Source: Flavobacterium sp. H122 (lineage in GTDB: Bacteria; Bacteroidota; Bacteroidia; Flavobacteriales; Flavobacteriaceae). Taken from it: a stretch of DNA of 64,000 bases. Made by a program: the position numbers and the translations under genes. The notes under the pieces are model-generated. The model saw nothing but the letters and a program-made list of their open reading frames with translations. It did no database searches and was not told the DNA's origin. The DNA is taken from positions 32,635-96,634 of the forward strand of contig NZ_SJZD01000011.1 of NCBI RefSeq assembly GCF_004959765.1, given 5' to 3'. Shown piece by piece: positions 9,402 to 18,877 of the stretch; position 1 is the first letter of the stretch; each line of letters opens with the position of its first letter.

Positions 9402-10826
9402 ATGAAGATATTACTTACCGGAGCAAATGGATATGTGGGGAGAAGACTGCTTCCTGAATTACTGGCCAATGGGCATGATGTGGTATGCTGTGTAAGGGAT
9501 AAAAATAGATTGGGAACTGATGAGGAGACTTTAAAAAAAATAGCTGTCTGGGAAGTTGATTTTTTAGAAGAACCAAATTTTGACCACATTCCTGAAAACA
9601 TTGATACTGTCTATTATCTGATTCACTCAATGACCAGCTCTACTGAAGATTTTGACAAGTTGGAAGCTTTATCTGCACATCATTTTAATGCTTATATGGA
9701 TAAAATGAAGGTAAAACAAGTCATTTATCTTAGTGGAATTGTTAATAACCCTAATCTTTCCAAGCATATGAATTCCCGGAATAATGTTGAAAACATTTTG
9801 TATCAGGGAAATTTTAATCTTACCGTTTTAAGGGCAGGAATTATTGTGGGTTCCGGAAGTTCTTCCTTTGAAATAATCAGGGATTTATGCGAGAAACTTC
9901 CCATAATGATAACTCCCAAATGGGTCTTAACAAAATCGCAACCTATTGCCATAAGAGATGTTATTCAATATCTGATCGGTGTAATAAATAAAGAAACATG
10001 TTTCAATAAATCATTTGATATTGGCGGACCAAACATTTTGACCTATAAACAAATGATGCAGTTGTATGCTAAAGTAAGAGGATTAAAAATTATGATTATA
10101 GGAGTGCCGTTTATGTCGCCTAAGCTATCTTCTTACTGGCTTTATTTTGTTACTTCAACGAGTTATAAACTGGCAAAAAATCTAGTGAACAGCATGAAGG
10201 TTGAGGTTGTTTGTAAAAACAATGATTTACAAAGAATGCTTGGTATAAAACCAATTTCATATACTGACGCAATTAAATTGGCTTTCAAAAAAATTGAGCA
10301 AAACCTTGTTGTTTCAAGTTGGAAAGACAGTCTCTCAAGCAGCGGTTTCAAATTGGATCTTAAGAATTATGTTGAAGTACCTAAATACGGCTGTCTGAAA
10401 GATTATCAAAAAGTGAAAGTTGATGATGTAAATAAAGCTCTGGATAATATCTGGTCAATTGGGGGGTATAACGGGTGGTATTATGGAAATTGGCTGTGGG
10501 AAATAAGAGGGTTTATTGACAGGCTTTTTGGAGGCGTAGGTTTAAGAAGAGGCAGAACCAATCCGGATCATTTGGATAATGGTGATTCATTGGATTTTTG
10601 GAGAGTGATATTAGCCGATAAAGACAAAAGAAGACTGCTTTTGTTTTCCGAAATGAAAGTACCGGGTGAAGCCTGGCTGGAGTTTAAGATTGATGAAAAT
10701 AACACACTACACCAGATAGCTACATTCAGACCCAAAGGAATTTTTGGCCGGCTTTACTGGTATAGCATGTTACCTTTTCATTTTTTTATTTTTAAGGGAA
10801 TGATAAAAAATATTGCGGCCAATTAA
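9402..10826 (+). CDS. SDR-type NAD(P)-binding protein with C-terminal DUF2867
   Basis: 474 residues. Residues 1-300 are an atypical/extended short-chain dehydrogenase fold with the Rossmann motif LLTGANGYVGRRL at the very N-terminus, YYLIHSM as the central strand, and a YLSGI strand. Residues about 310-470 match the DUF2867 region often fused to such proteins (VDDVNKALDNIWSIGGYNGWYYGNWLWEIRG pattern, seen in parts). The substrate is unknown. Its stop overlaps the stop of the convergent comM gene by 4 bp. Confidence 0.85.
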   Translation: MKILLTGANGYVGRRLLPELLANGHDVVCCVRDKNRLGTDEETLKKIAVWEVDFLEEPNFDHIPENIDTVYYLIHSMTSSTEDFDKLEALSAHHFNAYMDKMKVKQVIYLSGIVNNPNLSKHMNSRNNVENILYQGNFNLTVLRAGIIVGSGSSSFEIIRDLCEKLPIMITPKWVLTKSQPIAIRDVIQYLIGVINKETCFNKSFDIGGPNILTYKQMMQLYAKVRGLKIMIIGVPFMSPKLSSYWLYFVTSTSYKLAKNLVNSMKVEVVCKNNDLQRMLGIKPISYTDAIKLAFKKIEQNLVVSSWKDSLSSSGFKLDLKNYVEVPKYGCLKDYQKVKVDDVNKALDNIWSIGGYNGWYYGNWLWEIRGFIDRLFGGVGLRRGRTNPDHLDNGDSLDFWRVILADKDKRRLLLFSEMKVPGEAWLEFKIDENNTLHQIATFRPKGIFGRLYWYSMLPFHFFIFKGMIKNIAAN

Positions 10827-12358
10827 CCCAACCATCCATCTCTGTCAAGGCTTCTGTATTGAATTGCCTCGGCAATGTGGTTTGAGCTGACATTTTCAGA
10901 ATCTTCTAAATCAGCAATTGTCCGCGAAACTTTTAGAATTCTATCATAGGCTCTTGCTGATAAATTTAATCGTTCCATAGCAGTTTTCAGCAATTGCAAA
11001 GAAGTATCATCGAGTTCACAGTATTCACGTATCTGTTTTGTGGTCATTTGAGCATTGTAATGTATGTGTTCGTATTTTTCAAAACGATTGCTTTGAATTT
11101 CCCTTGCTTTTGTTACCCGCTTTCTGATTTCAACACTGCTTTCGGAAGCTCTTTTATCAGATAGTTTTTCAAACGGAACAGGTGTAACTTCAATATGTAT
11201 GTCAATCCGGTCTAAAAGTGGTCCTGAAATTTTATTCAAATACCGTTGCATTTCATTAGGAGACGAACTTACAGGGGCATGCGGATCATTAAAATAACCT
11301 CCGGGACTTGGATTCATACTGGCAACCAGCATAAAAGAGGAAGGATAGGTTATAGTAAATTTGGCTCTTGAAATAGTTACTTCCCGGTCTTCCAAAGGCT
11401 GACGCATGACTTCAAGAACTTCTCTTTTAAATTCCGGCAGCTCGTCTAAAAAGAGAACGCCATTGTGAGCTAAAGAGATTTCTCCGGGTTGCGGATAACT
11501 GCCGCCACCTACTAATGAAACACTCGACGCAGAATGATGGGGACTTCTGAAAGGCCTTTGGTTCATCAACCCGGTGTCTTTAACTTTTCCTGCGACACTA
11601 TGAATTTTAGTCGTTTCTAAAGCTTCCTTTAGAGTCATTGGCGGTAAAATGCTGGGCAATCGTTTGGCAAGCATGGTTTTACCTGCTCCTGGAGGGCCAA
11701 TTAATATCACATTATGTCCCCCGGCAGCCGCAATTTCCATACACCGTTTAATCGATTCCTGTCCACGGACTTCCGCAAAGTCAAATTCGGGATAATCCAA
11801 GGTTTTGTAAAACTCTTCTCTTGTATTTATTGTGGTAGGCTCAATTGTTCCTTTTCCTTCAAAAAAGTCAATGATTTCTTTTACGTTCTCAATTCCGTAA
11901 ACAACCAATCCGGTAACAATTGCAGCTTCTTTTACATTTTTTTTTGGTAAAAAGAAACCTTTGAAACCTTCTTCTTTTGCTTTGATTGCTATGGACAAAG
12001 CCCCTTTTATGGGCTGTAAACCTCCGTCTAAAGATAGTTCTCCCATAATGACGTATTTGTCAACCTCTTCAGACATAATTTGACCTGATGCGGCGAGAAT
12101 TCCAACAGCGATTGTCAAATCATAGGCAGAACCTTCTTTTCGTAAATCGGCAGGAGCCATATTCACAGTGATTTTTTTACCGGGAAAATTATAATTATTG
12201 TTTTTAAGTGCTGCGGCTATGCGGTAGCTACTTTCTTTAATAGCGTTATCAGGAAGTCCTACAAGATGATAACCTATTCCTTTGTCAATGTTTACTTCTA
12301 CAGTAATGGTGGTGGCGTCCACGCCAAAAACGGCGCTTCCAAAAACTTTTACTAACAT
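10823..12358 (-). CDS. comM: YifB/ComM family Mg-chelatase-like AAA+ ATPase
   Basis: 511-residue homologue of ComM, a hexameric helicase that promotes branch migration during integration of incoming DNA in natural transformation. The N-terminal half is the Lon-protease-like fold (VGLPDNAIKESSYRIAAAL, ADLRKEGSAYDLTIAVGIL). The AAA+ half has Walker A GPPGAGKT and Walker B VLFLDELPE. The sensor and arginine-finger regions MRQPLEDREVTISRA and GPLLDRIDIHIEV follow, and the C-terminal Mg-chelatase lid (LNLSARAYDRILKVSRTIADLE) is intact. Length is normal. It is a single gene; its stop overlaps the DUF2867 gene's stop. Confidence 0.94.
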   Translation of the reverse strand: MLVKVFGSAVFGVDATTITVEVNIDKGIGYHLVGLPDNAIKESSYRIAAALKNNNYNFPGKKITVNMAPADLRKEGSAYDLTIAVGILAASGQIMSEEVDKYVIMGELSLDGGLQPIKGALSIAIKAKEEGFKGFFLPKKNVKEAAIVTGLVVYGIENVKEIIDFFEGKGTIEPTTINTREEFYKTLDYPEFDFAEVRGQESIKRCMEIAAAGGHNVILIGPPGAGKTMLAKRLPSILPPMTLKEALETTKIHSVAGKVKDTGLMNQRPFRSPHHSASSVSLVGGGSYPQPGEISLAHNGVLFLDELPEFKREVLEVMRQPLEDREVTISRAKFTITYPSSFMLVASMNPSPGGYFNDPHAPVSSSPNEMQRYLNKISGPLLDRIDIHIEVTPVPFEKLSDKRASESSVEIRKRVTKAREIQSNRFEKYEHIHYNAQMTTKQIREYCELDDTSLQLLKTAMERLNLSARAYDRILKVSRTIADLEDSENVSSNHIAEAIQYRSLDRDGWLG

Positions 12359-12520
12359 GGCGTATATTATTTTAATGGCTTATATAACACAAAAATAGCA
12401 AAAAATAATTAGCGGCAATTTCTTACGGCTTTTTTCTTAAACTTATGTTAAAGAAACTGATTGTCTAATTTTATCACTGAAAAAAATCGGTATTTTAGAA
12501 GCCTAATCAACCAGATCAAA

Positions 12521-15520
12521 ATGAGAAAAATAGTATTGTTGTTGCTTTTTGGAATTTTATGCATTCCTCAAACGTATTCTCAGGACTACTTTCCTAATAA
12601 TGAAAGTACCAAGAGTAAATCTTCAATGTATGTGGCATTTCAAAATGCTAAAATTTACGTAACCCCTTCACAAATAATTGAGAAAGGAACTTTACTCATT
12701 AAAGATGGTAAGGTGGTTTCTGCTGGAATGAATCTGACAATTCCTAAAGGAGCAATGCTTGTCAATTTAGAGGGGAAATCTATCTATCCTTCATTTATAG
12801 ATATGTACACAACGTTTGGTGTTGAAGTTCCTAAAGGTCAAAGTAATGGCAATAACCCTATGTATGATACAAAAAAGAAAGGTTATTACTGGAATGAACA
12901 TATTAAAACCGAAGTAAATACAGCTGAGGTCTTTAAGTTTGATCAGACAAAAGCAGAAGAATTCTTAAAAGCCGGTTTTGGAACTGTTGGAACTCATGTG
13001 CCTGATGGGATAGCAAGAGGAACGGGATCTTTGGTGCTTTTGAATAATGATAAAGAAACCAATAAATTTTTAGTGCCAACAGTTAGCAATCATTTCGCTT
13101 TCACTAAAAGTCCAACAAGCAATCAGGCTTATCCATCTTCATTGATGGGAATGCTGGCTTTATTAAAACAAATGTATCATGATGCCGGTTGGTATAAAGG
13201 AGGGAATTCGGAGTATAAAGATGCTTCTCTGGAAGCCTTACTAAAAAATGAAAAATTGGTTCAGATTTTTGCCTCTGAAGACAAGCTGAACAGTTTACGG
13301 GTAGCTAAATTGGGTAAGCAATTTGGTATAAATTATATTCTGAAGGGTTCCGGTAACGAGTTTGAGCGTGTGGAGGAAATTAAAAAAACGAATGCTAAAT
13401 TTATCATTCCAATTAATTTTCCGGAAGCGTATGATGTTTCCGATCCTTATCAGGCCAATCAGATGGAATTGGCAGATTTACGCTTTTGGAATCAGGCACC
13501 AACCAATTTGAAAGTATTGGCTGAAAACGGAATTGTTTTTGCATTAACAACAGACAAACTTAAAAAAATAGATGATTTTAGAAGCAATCTTTTAAAAGCT
13601 ATTAAATATGGTTTTGATAAAACTAAAGCGCTTGAGGCATTAACAACGGTGCCGGCATCTTTGCTTGGAAAATCTAATGAAATTGGAAGTTTGAAAAACG
13701 GAGCAATTGCCAATCTTTTAATCACATCGGGTGAAATATTTGATGCTAAAACGGTTATCTATGAAAATTGGGTAAATGGAACTAAGTTCATAGTAAACGA
13801 CATGAATCTGAAAGATGTCCGTGGCGATTACCAGCTGACTTTAGGGAATGAAAATTTTAAATTGAAAATTGAAGGTGAAATAGTTTCTCCAAAAGCTGAT
13901 GTAAAAACAGCTCAGGATAAAAAGGTGAATTCAAAATTGGCTTTAGCTAATAACTGGATGAATTTATTAGTTAGAACTGCTGATACAACCAAAACTGAAT
14001 TTAACAGACTTACTGCTTTTGTATCTGATATAAATATGATTTCAGGAAAGGCAGTTTTGGCAAATGGCCAGGAAACGTATTGGTCTGCTAAAAAAGTACC
14101 GACTTCTTCTGAAACGAAAAAAGAGGATGAAAAGAAAAACGATATCTATAAAGTTTTCCCTGTTACCTATCCTAATTTGCCTTATGGTAATCTGCAAAAA
14201 CCAACGCAAAAACCAATTCTGTTTAAAAATGTAACGGTTTGGACCAATGAAAAGGACGGAATTTTGCAGGAAACCGATGTTTTGATTAAAGACGGTAAGA
14301 TTGCGGCTGTTGGAAAAAATCTTTCTGATGCTTCATCAGTTGTAATTGACGGTAAAGGGAAACATTTAACCAGCGGTATCATTGATGAGCATTCGCATAT
14401 TGCTATTTCAAGAGGTGTGAATGAAGGTGGTCATAATTCTTCTGCCGAAGTAACGATTGAAGATGTTGTAAATTCTGACGATATCAATATTTATAGAAAT
14501 CTTGCCGGAGGTGTTACTACTTCACAGTTACTGCACGGTTCAGCGAATCCTATTGGAGGCCGTTCGGCAATTGTACGCTGGAAATGGGGTTTGGCACCGG
14601 ATGAAATGATTTTTAAAAACTCACCTCAGTTTATCAAATTTGCCTTGGGAGAAAATGTGAAACAATCCAATTGGGGTATTCAAAATCCAACCCGTTTCCC
14701 TCAGTCACGTATGGGAGTGGAACAGGTATTTATCGATTATTTTACCAGAGCCCAGGAATATGATAATGCATGGAAGACTTTTAATTCACAAGGTAAAAAA
14801 GGCGGAATGAAACAGCCAAGAGTTGACTTGGAATTACAGACTTTAGCTGAAATTATTAATAAGAAAAGATTTATTTCCTGTCACTCTTATGTGCAGTCCG
14901 AAATTTTAGGTTTGATGCGCGTGGCAGAAAAATTCAATTTTAAAGTCAATACTTTCACACATATTCTTGAGGGATATAAAGTGGCTGATGAAATGAAGAA
15001 ACATGGAGTAGGAGCTTCAACTTTTTCTGATTGGTGGGCATATAAGTTTGAGGTAAATGATGCTATTCCTTATAATGCAGCTTTAATGCAAAAACAAGGA
15101 CTTGTGGTTGCAATTAATTCTGACGATGCTGAAATGTCACGCCGTTTAAATCAGGAAGCTGCCAAAACAGTGAAATACGGAGGTGTTTCGGAAGAAGAAG
15201 CATGGAAAATGGTGACACTAAATCCTGCTAAGCTTTTGCATCTGGATGATAAGGTCGGAAGTATAAAAGTTGGTAAAGATGCCGATGTGGTTTTATGGAG
15301 CGATAATCCATTATCGATTTATGCCAAAGCTGAAAAAACGTTAGTTGAAGGTGTAGTCTATTTCGATAAAACATTGGATGAAGTCAAGCGTAAAGAAATA
15401 GCCAATGAAAAAGCGGCCTTGATTATGCAGTTACTGCAGGAAAAAAATCAGGGAATGGCCACGCAGCCGGCTGCCAAAAAAGACAAAGTACATTACCATT
15501 GTGACACTTTAGAAGAATAA
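12521..15520 (+). CDS. Exported double amidohydrolase-family protein
   Basis: 999-residue secreted protein built from two amidohydrolase units. A signal peptide (RKIVLLLLFGILCIPQTYSQ) fixes the start at the ATG at 12521. The first unit (about 40-450) has the composite beta-sandwich and barrel layout. Where metal-binding HxH is expected it has FIDMYTTFG, so it is probably not catalytic. The second unit (about 570-990) keeps H624 and H626 (DEHSHIAI), a CHSYVQSE strand, THILEGYK and the final NSDDAEM Asp, so it looks metal-competent. Substrate unknown; cyclic amide or peptide hydrolysis is possible. The next gene starts 4 bp after its stop, so they are probably co-transcribed. Confidence 0.9.
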   Translation: MRKIVLLLLFGILCIPQTYSQDYFPNNESTKSKSSMYVAFQNAKIYVTPSQIIEKGTLLIKDGKVVSAGMNLTIPKGAMLVNLEGKSIYPSFIDMYTTFGVEVPKGQSNGNNPMYDTKKKGYYWNEHIKTEVNTAEVFKFDQTKAEEFLKAGFGTVGTHVPDGIARGTGSLVLLNNDKETNKFLVPTVSNHFAFTKSPTSNQAYPSSLMGMLALLKQMYHDAGWYKGGNSEYKDASLEALLKNEKLVQIFASEDKLNSLRVAKLGKQFGINYILKGSGNEFERVEEIKKTNAKFIIPINFPEAYDVSDPYQANQMELADLRFWNQAPTNLKVLAENGIVFALTTDKLKKIDDFRSNLLKAIKYGFDKTKALEALTTVPASLLGKSNEIGSLKNGAIANLLITSGEIFDAKTVIYENWVNGTKFIVNDMNLKDVRGDYQLTLGNENFKLKIEGEIVSPKADVKTAQDKKVNSKLALANNWMNLLVRTADTTKTEFNRLTAFVSDINMISGKAVLANGQETYWSAKKVPTSSETKKEDEKKNDIYKVFPVTYPNLPYGNLQKPTQKPILFKNVTVWTNEKDGILQETDVLIKDGKIAAVGKNLSDASSVVIDGKGKHLTSGIIDEHSHIAISRGVNEGGHNSSAEVTIEDVVNSDDINIYRNLAGGVTTSQLLHGSANPIGGRSAIVRWKWGLAPDEMIFKNSPQFIKFALGENVKQSNWGIQNPTRFPQSRMGVEQVFIDYFTRAQEYDNAWKTFNSQGKKGGMKQPRVDLELQTLAEIINKKRFISCHSYVQSEILGLMRVAEKFNFKVNTFTHILEGYKVADEMKKHGVGASTFSDWWAYKFEVNDAIPYNAALMQKQGLVVAINSDDAEMSRRLNQEAAKTVKYGGVSEEEAWKMVTLNPAKLLHLDDKVGSIKVGKDADVVLWSDNPLSIYAKAEKTLVEGVVYFDKTLDEVKRKEIANEKAALIMQLLQEKNQGMATQPAAKKDKVHYHCDTLEE

Positions 15521-15524
15521 AAAA

Positions 15525-16823
15525 ATGAAAAAATATATAAAATTAGCCTGTCTGTTATTTCCAATAGTTGGATTTCAGGCACAAAATATACCCGCACCTA
15601 AACAAGCAAAAGCAACGTTAATCATGAACGGAACCGCTCACTTGGGCAATGGTGAAGTTGTTGAAAACTGCGCAATTGGTTTTAAAGACGGAAAACTGAC
15701 ATTGGTTGCAGATGCCCGTTTAATCCGTTTGGATATGACGGCTTATGAAAATGTTATTGATGCTTCCGGGAAACATGTATATCCTGGTTTTATTGCACCT
15801 AATTCGACTATTGGTCTGGTTGAAATTGATGCTGTAAGAGCTTCTGATGATGAAAAAGAAATAGGAAGCTTTACACCTAATGTACGAAGTATTATTGCGT
15901 ATAATTCTGAATCCAAGATTATTGAAACCGCAAGAATTAACGGAGTATTAATGGCTCAGGTAGCACCCCGCGGAGGAAGAATTACAGGAACTTCTTCAAT
16001 TGTCCAGTTGGATTCCTGGACCTGGGAAGATGCTGTAGTTAAGCAGGATGACGGGATACATTTGAATTTCCCAACAACTTTTAGGCGTTCCGGGTGGTGG
16101 GCAGAACCAGGGACTATAGAGGCTAATAAAGATTATATTAAACAAGTGGATGAGTTAAACACTTTCATTAATAAGTCCAAAGCATATTTAAGCGAAACCC
16201 CAAAAGAAAAGAATTTGGTTTATGAATCTATGAAAGGACTTTTTGATGGTTCACAAATTTTATATATCAATGCCAATGAAGAAAAACAAATCATTGATGC
16301 CATAAGAGTAGGGAAAGACAACGGAATTAAAAAAATGGTAATCATAGGAGGTTATCAGGCAGACAAAGTAGCCGGTTTGCTTAAATCGAATCAAATAAGT
16401 GTATTGATAGGAAGAACACATAGTCTTCCCAATTTGGATCAGGATGATATCGATCAACCGTTTAAATTGGCTAAAATCCTAACCGATTCAGGAATTGTTG
16501 TCGGTTTGGAAAACAGCGGGGATATGGAACGTATGAATACCCGTAATTTACCATTTCAAGCAGGAACAACTGTGACCTACGGATTGACTAAAGAACAGGC
16601 TTTGCAAACAATTACGCTTAATACTGCTAAAATACTGGGTGTTGAAAATCAATGCGGTTCTTTGGAAGTCGGTAAAGATGCAACATTATTCATTTCGGAT
16701 GGTGATGCACTCGATATGAGAACCAATAAACTGACTAAAGCTTTTATTCAGGGAAGGGATATACCGCTGGAATCACATCAAACGAAATTGTATAAAAAAT
16801 ATAAAGACAAATACAATCAGTAA
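15525..16823 (+). CDS. Exported amidohydrolase-family protein lacking metal ligands
   Basis: 432 residues with a signal peptide (KKYIKLACLLFPIVGFQAQ). It resembles the first, degenerate unit of the upstream protein: the strand that should carry HxH reads YPGFIAPNSTIGL. The end retains family landmarks such as VTYGLTKEQALQTITLNTAKILG and GSLEVGKDATLFISDGD. It may therefore be a partner or pseudo-enzyme for the upstream protein and not an independent hydrolase; that is inference from tandem placement and 4-bp spacing. A bidirectional terminator follows. Confidence 0.85.
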   Translation: MKKYIKLACLLFPIVGFQAQNIPAPKQAKATLIMNGTAHLGNGEVVENCAIGFKDGKLTLVADARLIRLDMTAYENVIDASGKHVYPGFIAPNSTIGLVEIDAVRASDDEKEIGSFTPNVRSIIAYNSESKIIETARINGVLMAQVAPRGGRITGTSSIVQLDSWTWEDAVVKQDDGIHLNFPTTFRRSGWWAEPGTIEANKDYIKQVDELNTFINKSKAYLSETPKEKNLVYESMKGLFDGSQILYINANEEKQIIDAIRVGKDNGIKKMVIIGGYQADKVAGLLKSNQISVLIGRTHSLPNLDQDDIDQPFKLAKILTDSGIVVGLENSGDMERMNTRNLPFQAGTTVTYGLTKEQALQTITLNTAKILGVENQCGSLEVGKDATLFISDGDALDMRTNKLTKAFIQGRDIPLESHQTKLYKKYKDKYNQ

Positions 16824-16854
16824 AAGAAAGGCCCTCAAAATTGAGGGCTTTCTT
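16824..16854. terminator. Bidirectional terminator between convergent genes
   Basis: Fourteen-pair stem with one bulged G: AAGAAAGGCCCTCAA (16824-16838) pairs with TTGAGGGCTTTCTT (16841-16854). It separates the amidohydrolase operon from the minus-strand dsbD end. Confidence 0.85.
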
Positions 16855-16855
16855 G

Positions 16856-18877
16856 TTATTTAAAGTTTTTGATTCCGTTTTCCAACCAGGTTTTGTATTC
16901 CTGTATGTCAGAAGTATAGGCTATAGGTTCAGATAAATCATTGCCTTCGTTATCCAGAATTACATATAAAGGCTGTGAGTTGCTTTTATATCTAGTAATT
17001 TGTAAATCACTCCACTTGTTGCCAATCGTAACAACTTCTTTACCCGTGGTTTTTGAAACATATTGCTGTTCTTTTGGAAGTTCTATTTTTCTGTCACAAA
17101 CCAATGAAATTACGACCAGCTTCTCTTTTAAAATAGATAGAACTTCAGGATTGGACCATGCATTATCTTCCATTTTTCGGCAATTGGCACAGGCGTCACC
17201 TGTAAAATCAAGAAGTACTGGTTTGTTTACTTGTTTTGCATAAGCCAGACCGGTTTCATAATCATCAAAAGTGATGATGCCATGCGGGCCGTAATGTGCA
17301 TGTTCCGGTAAAGCCGATTTATCGTTATTAGTCGTGCCGCCTAAACCATTTGGTATTTCACTATAAGTTGAAGGAGGTGTTAAGCCGCTTAAAATCTTTA
17401 AAGGAGCTCCCCATAAACCAGGAATCATATAAAATGTGAAAGTAGTTACAATGATAGCCATTGAAAGTCTTCCTACTCCAATTTTATCAGCTTTTTCATA
17501 ATCATGAGGCAGCATATATCTGCCAAATAAATATAAGGCCCATGCACCAAAAATTGCAATCCATATCGCTATAAACAGCTCTCGCTCCAGCCAGTGTTTT
17601 TGTAATACTAAATCGGCATTTGATAAAAATTTAAAAGCAAAAGCCAATTCTAAAAATCCTAATGAAACTTTTACGGTATTTAACCATCCACCTGATTTAG
17701 GCAGTGAGTTCAACCAGCCCGGGAACATAGCAAATAACATGAATGGTAACGCAATAGCCAGTGAGAATCCTAACATACCAACAATTGGGGCAATACCTCC
17801 TTTTGAAGCCGATTCTACCAATAAAGTTCCTACAATTGGGCCGGTACAAGAGAATGATACCACTGCTAAAGCAAGTGCCATAAAAATGATTCCGATAATA
17901 CCGCCTTTGTCTGCCTGTGAATCCAGTTTTGTAGCCCATGAACTTGGTAAAACAATTTCGAATGCACCTAAAAATGAAAGAGCAAAAACTACTAATAATC
18001 CAAAGAAAATTAAATTAAACCATACACTCGTTGATAATTCATTTAAAGCTTCTGCACCAAATACAGCAGTTATGATTGAACCTAAAATTACATAAATAGC
18101 AATGATTGAAAGTCCGTAAATAACCGCATTTCTGATTCCTTCACTTTTTGTTTTGCTTTGTTTTGTAAAAAAGCTTACAGTCATAGGAATCATAGGGAAA
18201 ATACAAGGCATTAAGAGCGCCGCAAATCCACCTATGAAAGCTAAAATGAATATACTCCACAAACTCTTCGAGTTTCCAGATTTCTTTTCAGTGGCAGGAT
18301 TTTTTACTTCATCTATTGAAGCCGGTCTATTTTCCTTTGTAATTAAAGGAACTGCAATTATTTTATTGGTGTCTTTTTGAACCGAGTCCTTTTTTACTTC
18401 TTTTTCTGTTTTAGTTTCTTCAGCAACGGCAACAGGTAATTTTATATCAAATGTCTTGTCTTGCTGAATGCACGATTCTTTACATACCTGATATTCTACA
18501 AATACTTTAACCGAATTGCTTTTAGGATTGGTTACTTTTACAGTTTGTTTAAATTGTGCTTTATTTTCAAAAAGATATTCATCTATTTCAAAAACATCAC
18601 TATATACTTTTTTATAGGGGCTTTCAACTGTTTTGCCAACTAATTGATAGTTGCCTTTTGCGTTTTTAAAAGTGAAAACTGTAGGTAAAGAACCACCATC
18701 AGGCGTAAACTGAGAGAACATATGCCACTCAGGTTCTATTGTTGCATTGAAAGTAATGACAAATTCGGTTTCCGATTTTTTCTCAACCGATGTCTTCCAT
18801 GAAACTGGATTTAAAATTTGGGCTTGAACTCCTAAAAAGCTTGTAAAAAATAGGAGTAAGGCGTATAATTTTTTCAT
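16856..18877 (-). CDS. dsbD: Protein-disulfide reductase DsbD family (thiol:disulfide interchange)
   Basis: 673-residue inner-membrane protein that passes electrons from cytoplasmic thioredoxin to periplasmic thiol partners, supporting cytochrome c maturation and disulfide repair. A signal peptide is followed by the alpha domain with a Cys pair (VCKESCIQQ). Then comes the eight-helix core with its redox cysteines (ALLMPCIFPMIPM and VSFSCTGPIVG). The C-terminal thioredoxin-like domain has CANC in DFTGDACANCRKME. All cysteine pairs are present. Its ATG overlaps the tilS stop (ATGA), so translation is probably coupled. Many c-type cytochromes later in the window would need this kind of enzyme. 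Confidence 0.93.
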   Translation of the reverse strand: MKKLYALLLFFTSFLGVQAQILNPVSWKTSVEKKSETEFVITFNATIEPEWHMFSQFTPDGGSLPTVFTFKNAKGNYQLVGKTVESPYKKVYSDVFEIDEYLFENKAQFKQTVKVTNPKSNSVKVFVEYQVCKESCIQQDKTFDIKLPVAVAEETKTEKEVKKDSVQKDTNKIIAVPLITKENRPASIDEVKNPATEKKSGNSKSLWSIFILAFIGGFAALLMPCIFPMIPMTVSFFTKQSKTKSEGIRNAVIYGLSIIAIYVILGSIITAVFGAEALNELSTSVWFNLIFFGLLVVFALSFLGAFEIVLPSSWATKLDSQADKGGIIGIIFMALALAVVSFSCTGPIVGTLLVESASKGGIAPIVGMLGFSLAIALPFMLFAMFPGWLNSLPKSGGWLNTVKVSLGFLELAFAFKFLSNADLVLQKHWLERELFIAIWIAIFGAWALYLFGRYMLPHDYEKADKIGVGRLSMAIIVTTFTFYMIPGLWGAPLKILSGLTPPSTYSEIPNGLGGTTNNDKSALPEHAHYGPHGIITFDDYETGLAYAKQVNKPVLLDFTGDACANCRKMEDNAWSNPEVLSILKEKLVVISLVCDRKIELPKEQQYVSKTTGKEVVTIGNKWSDLQITRYKSNSQPLYVILDNEGNDLSEPIAYTSDIQEYKTWLENGIKNFK

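Noticed and set aside
12461..12520. TTG extension of the double amidohydrolase gene
   Set aside because: The ATG at 12521 begins a clean signal peptide; the extra 20 residues would put it inside the chain.
17697..18095. Long open frames on both strands within dsbD
   Set aside because: They are shadows of the DsbD frame with no family features and no independent start signals.
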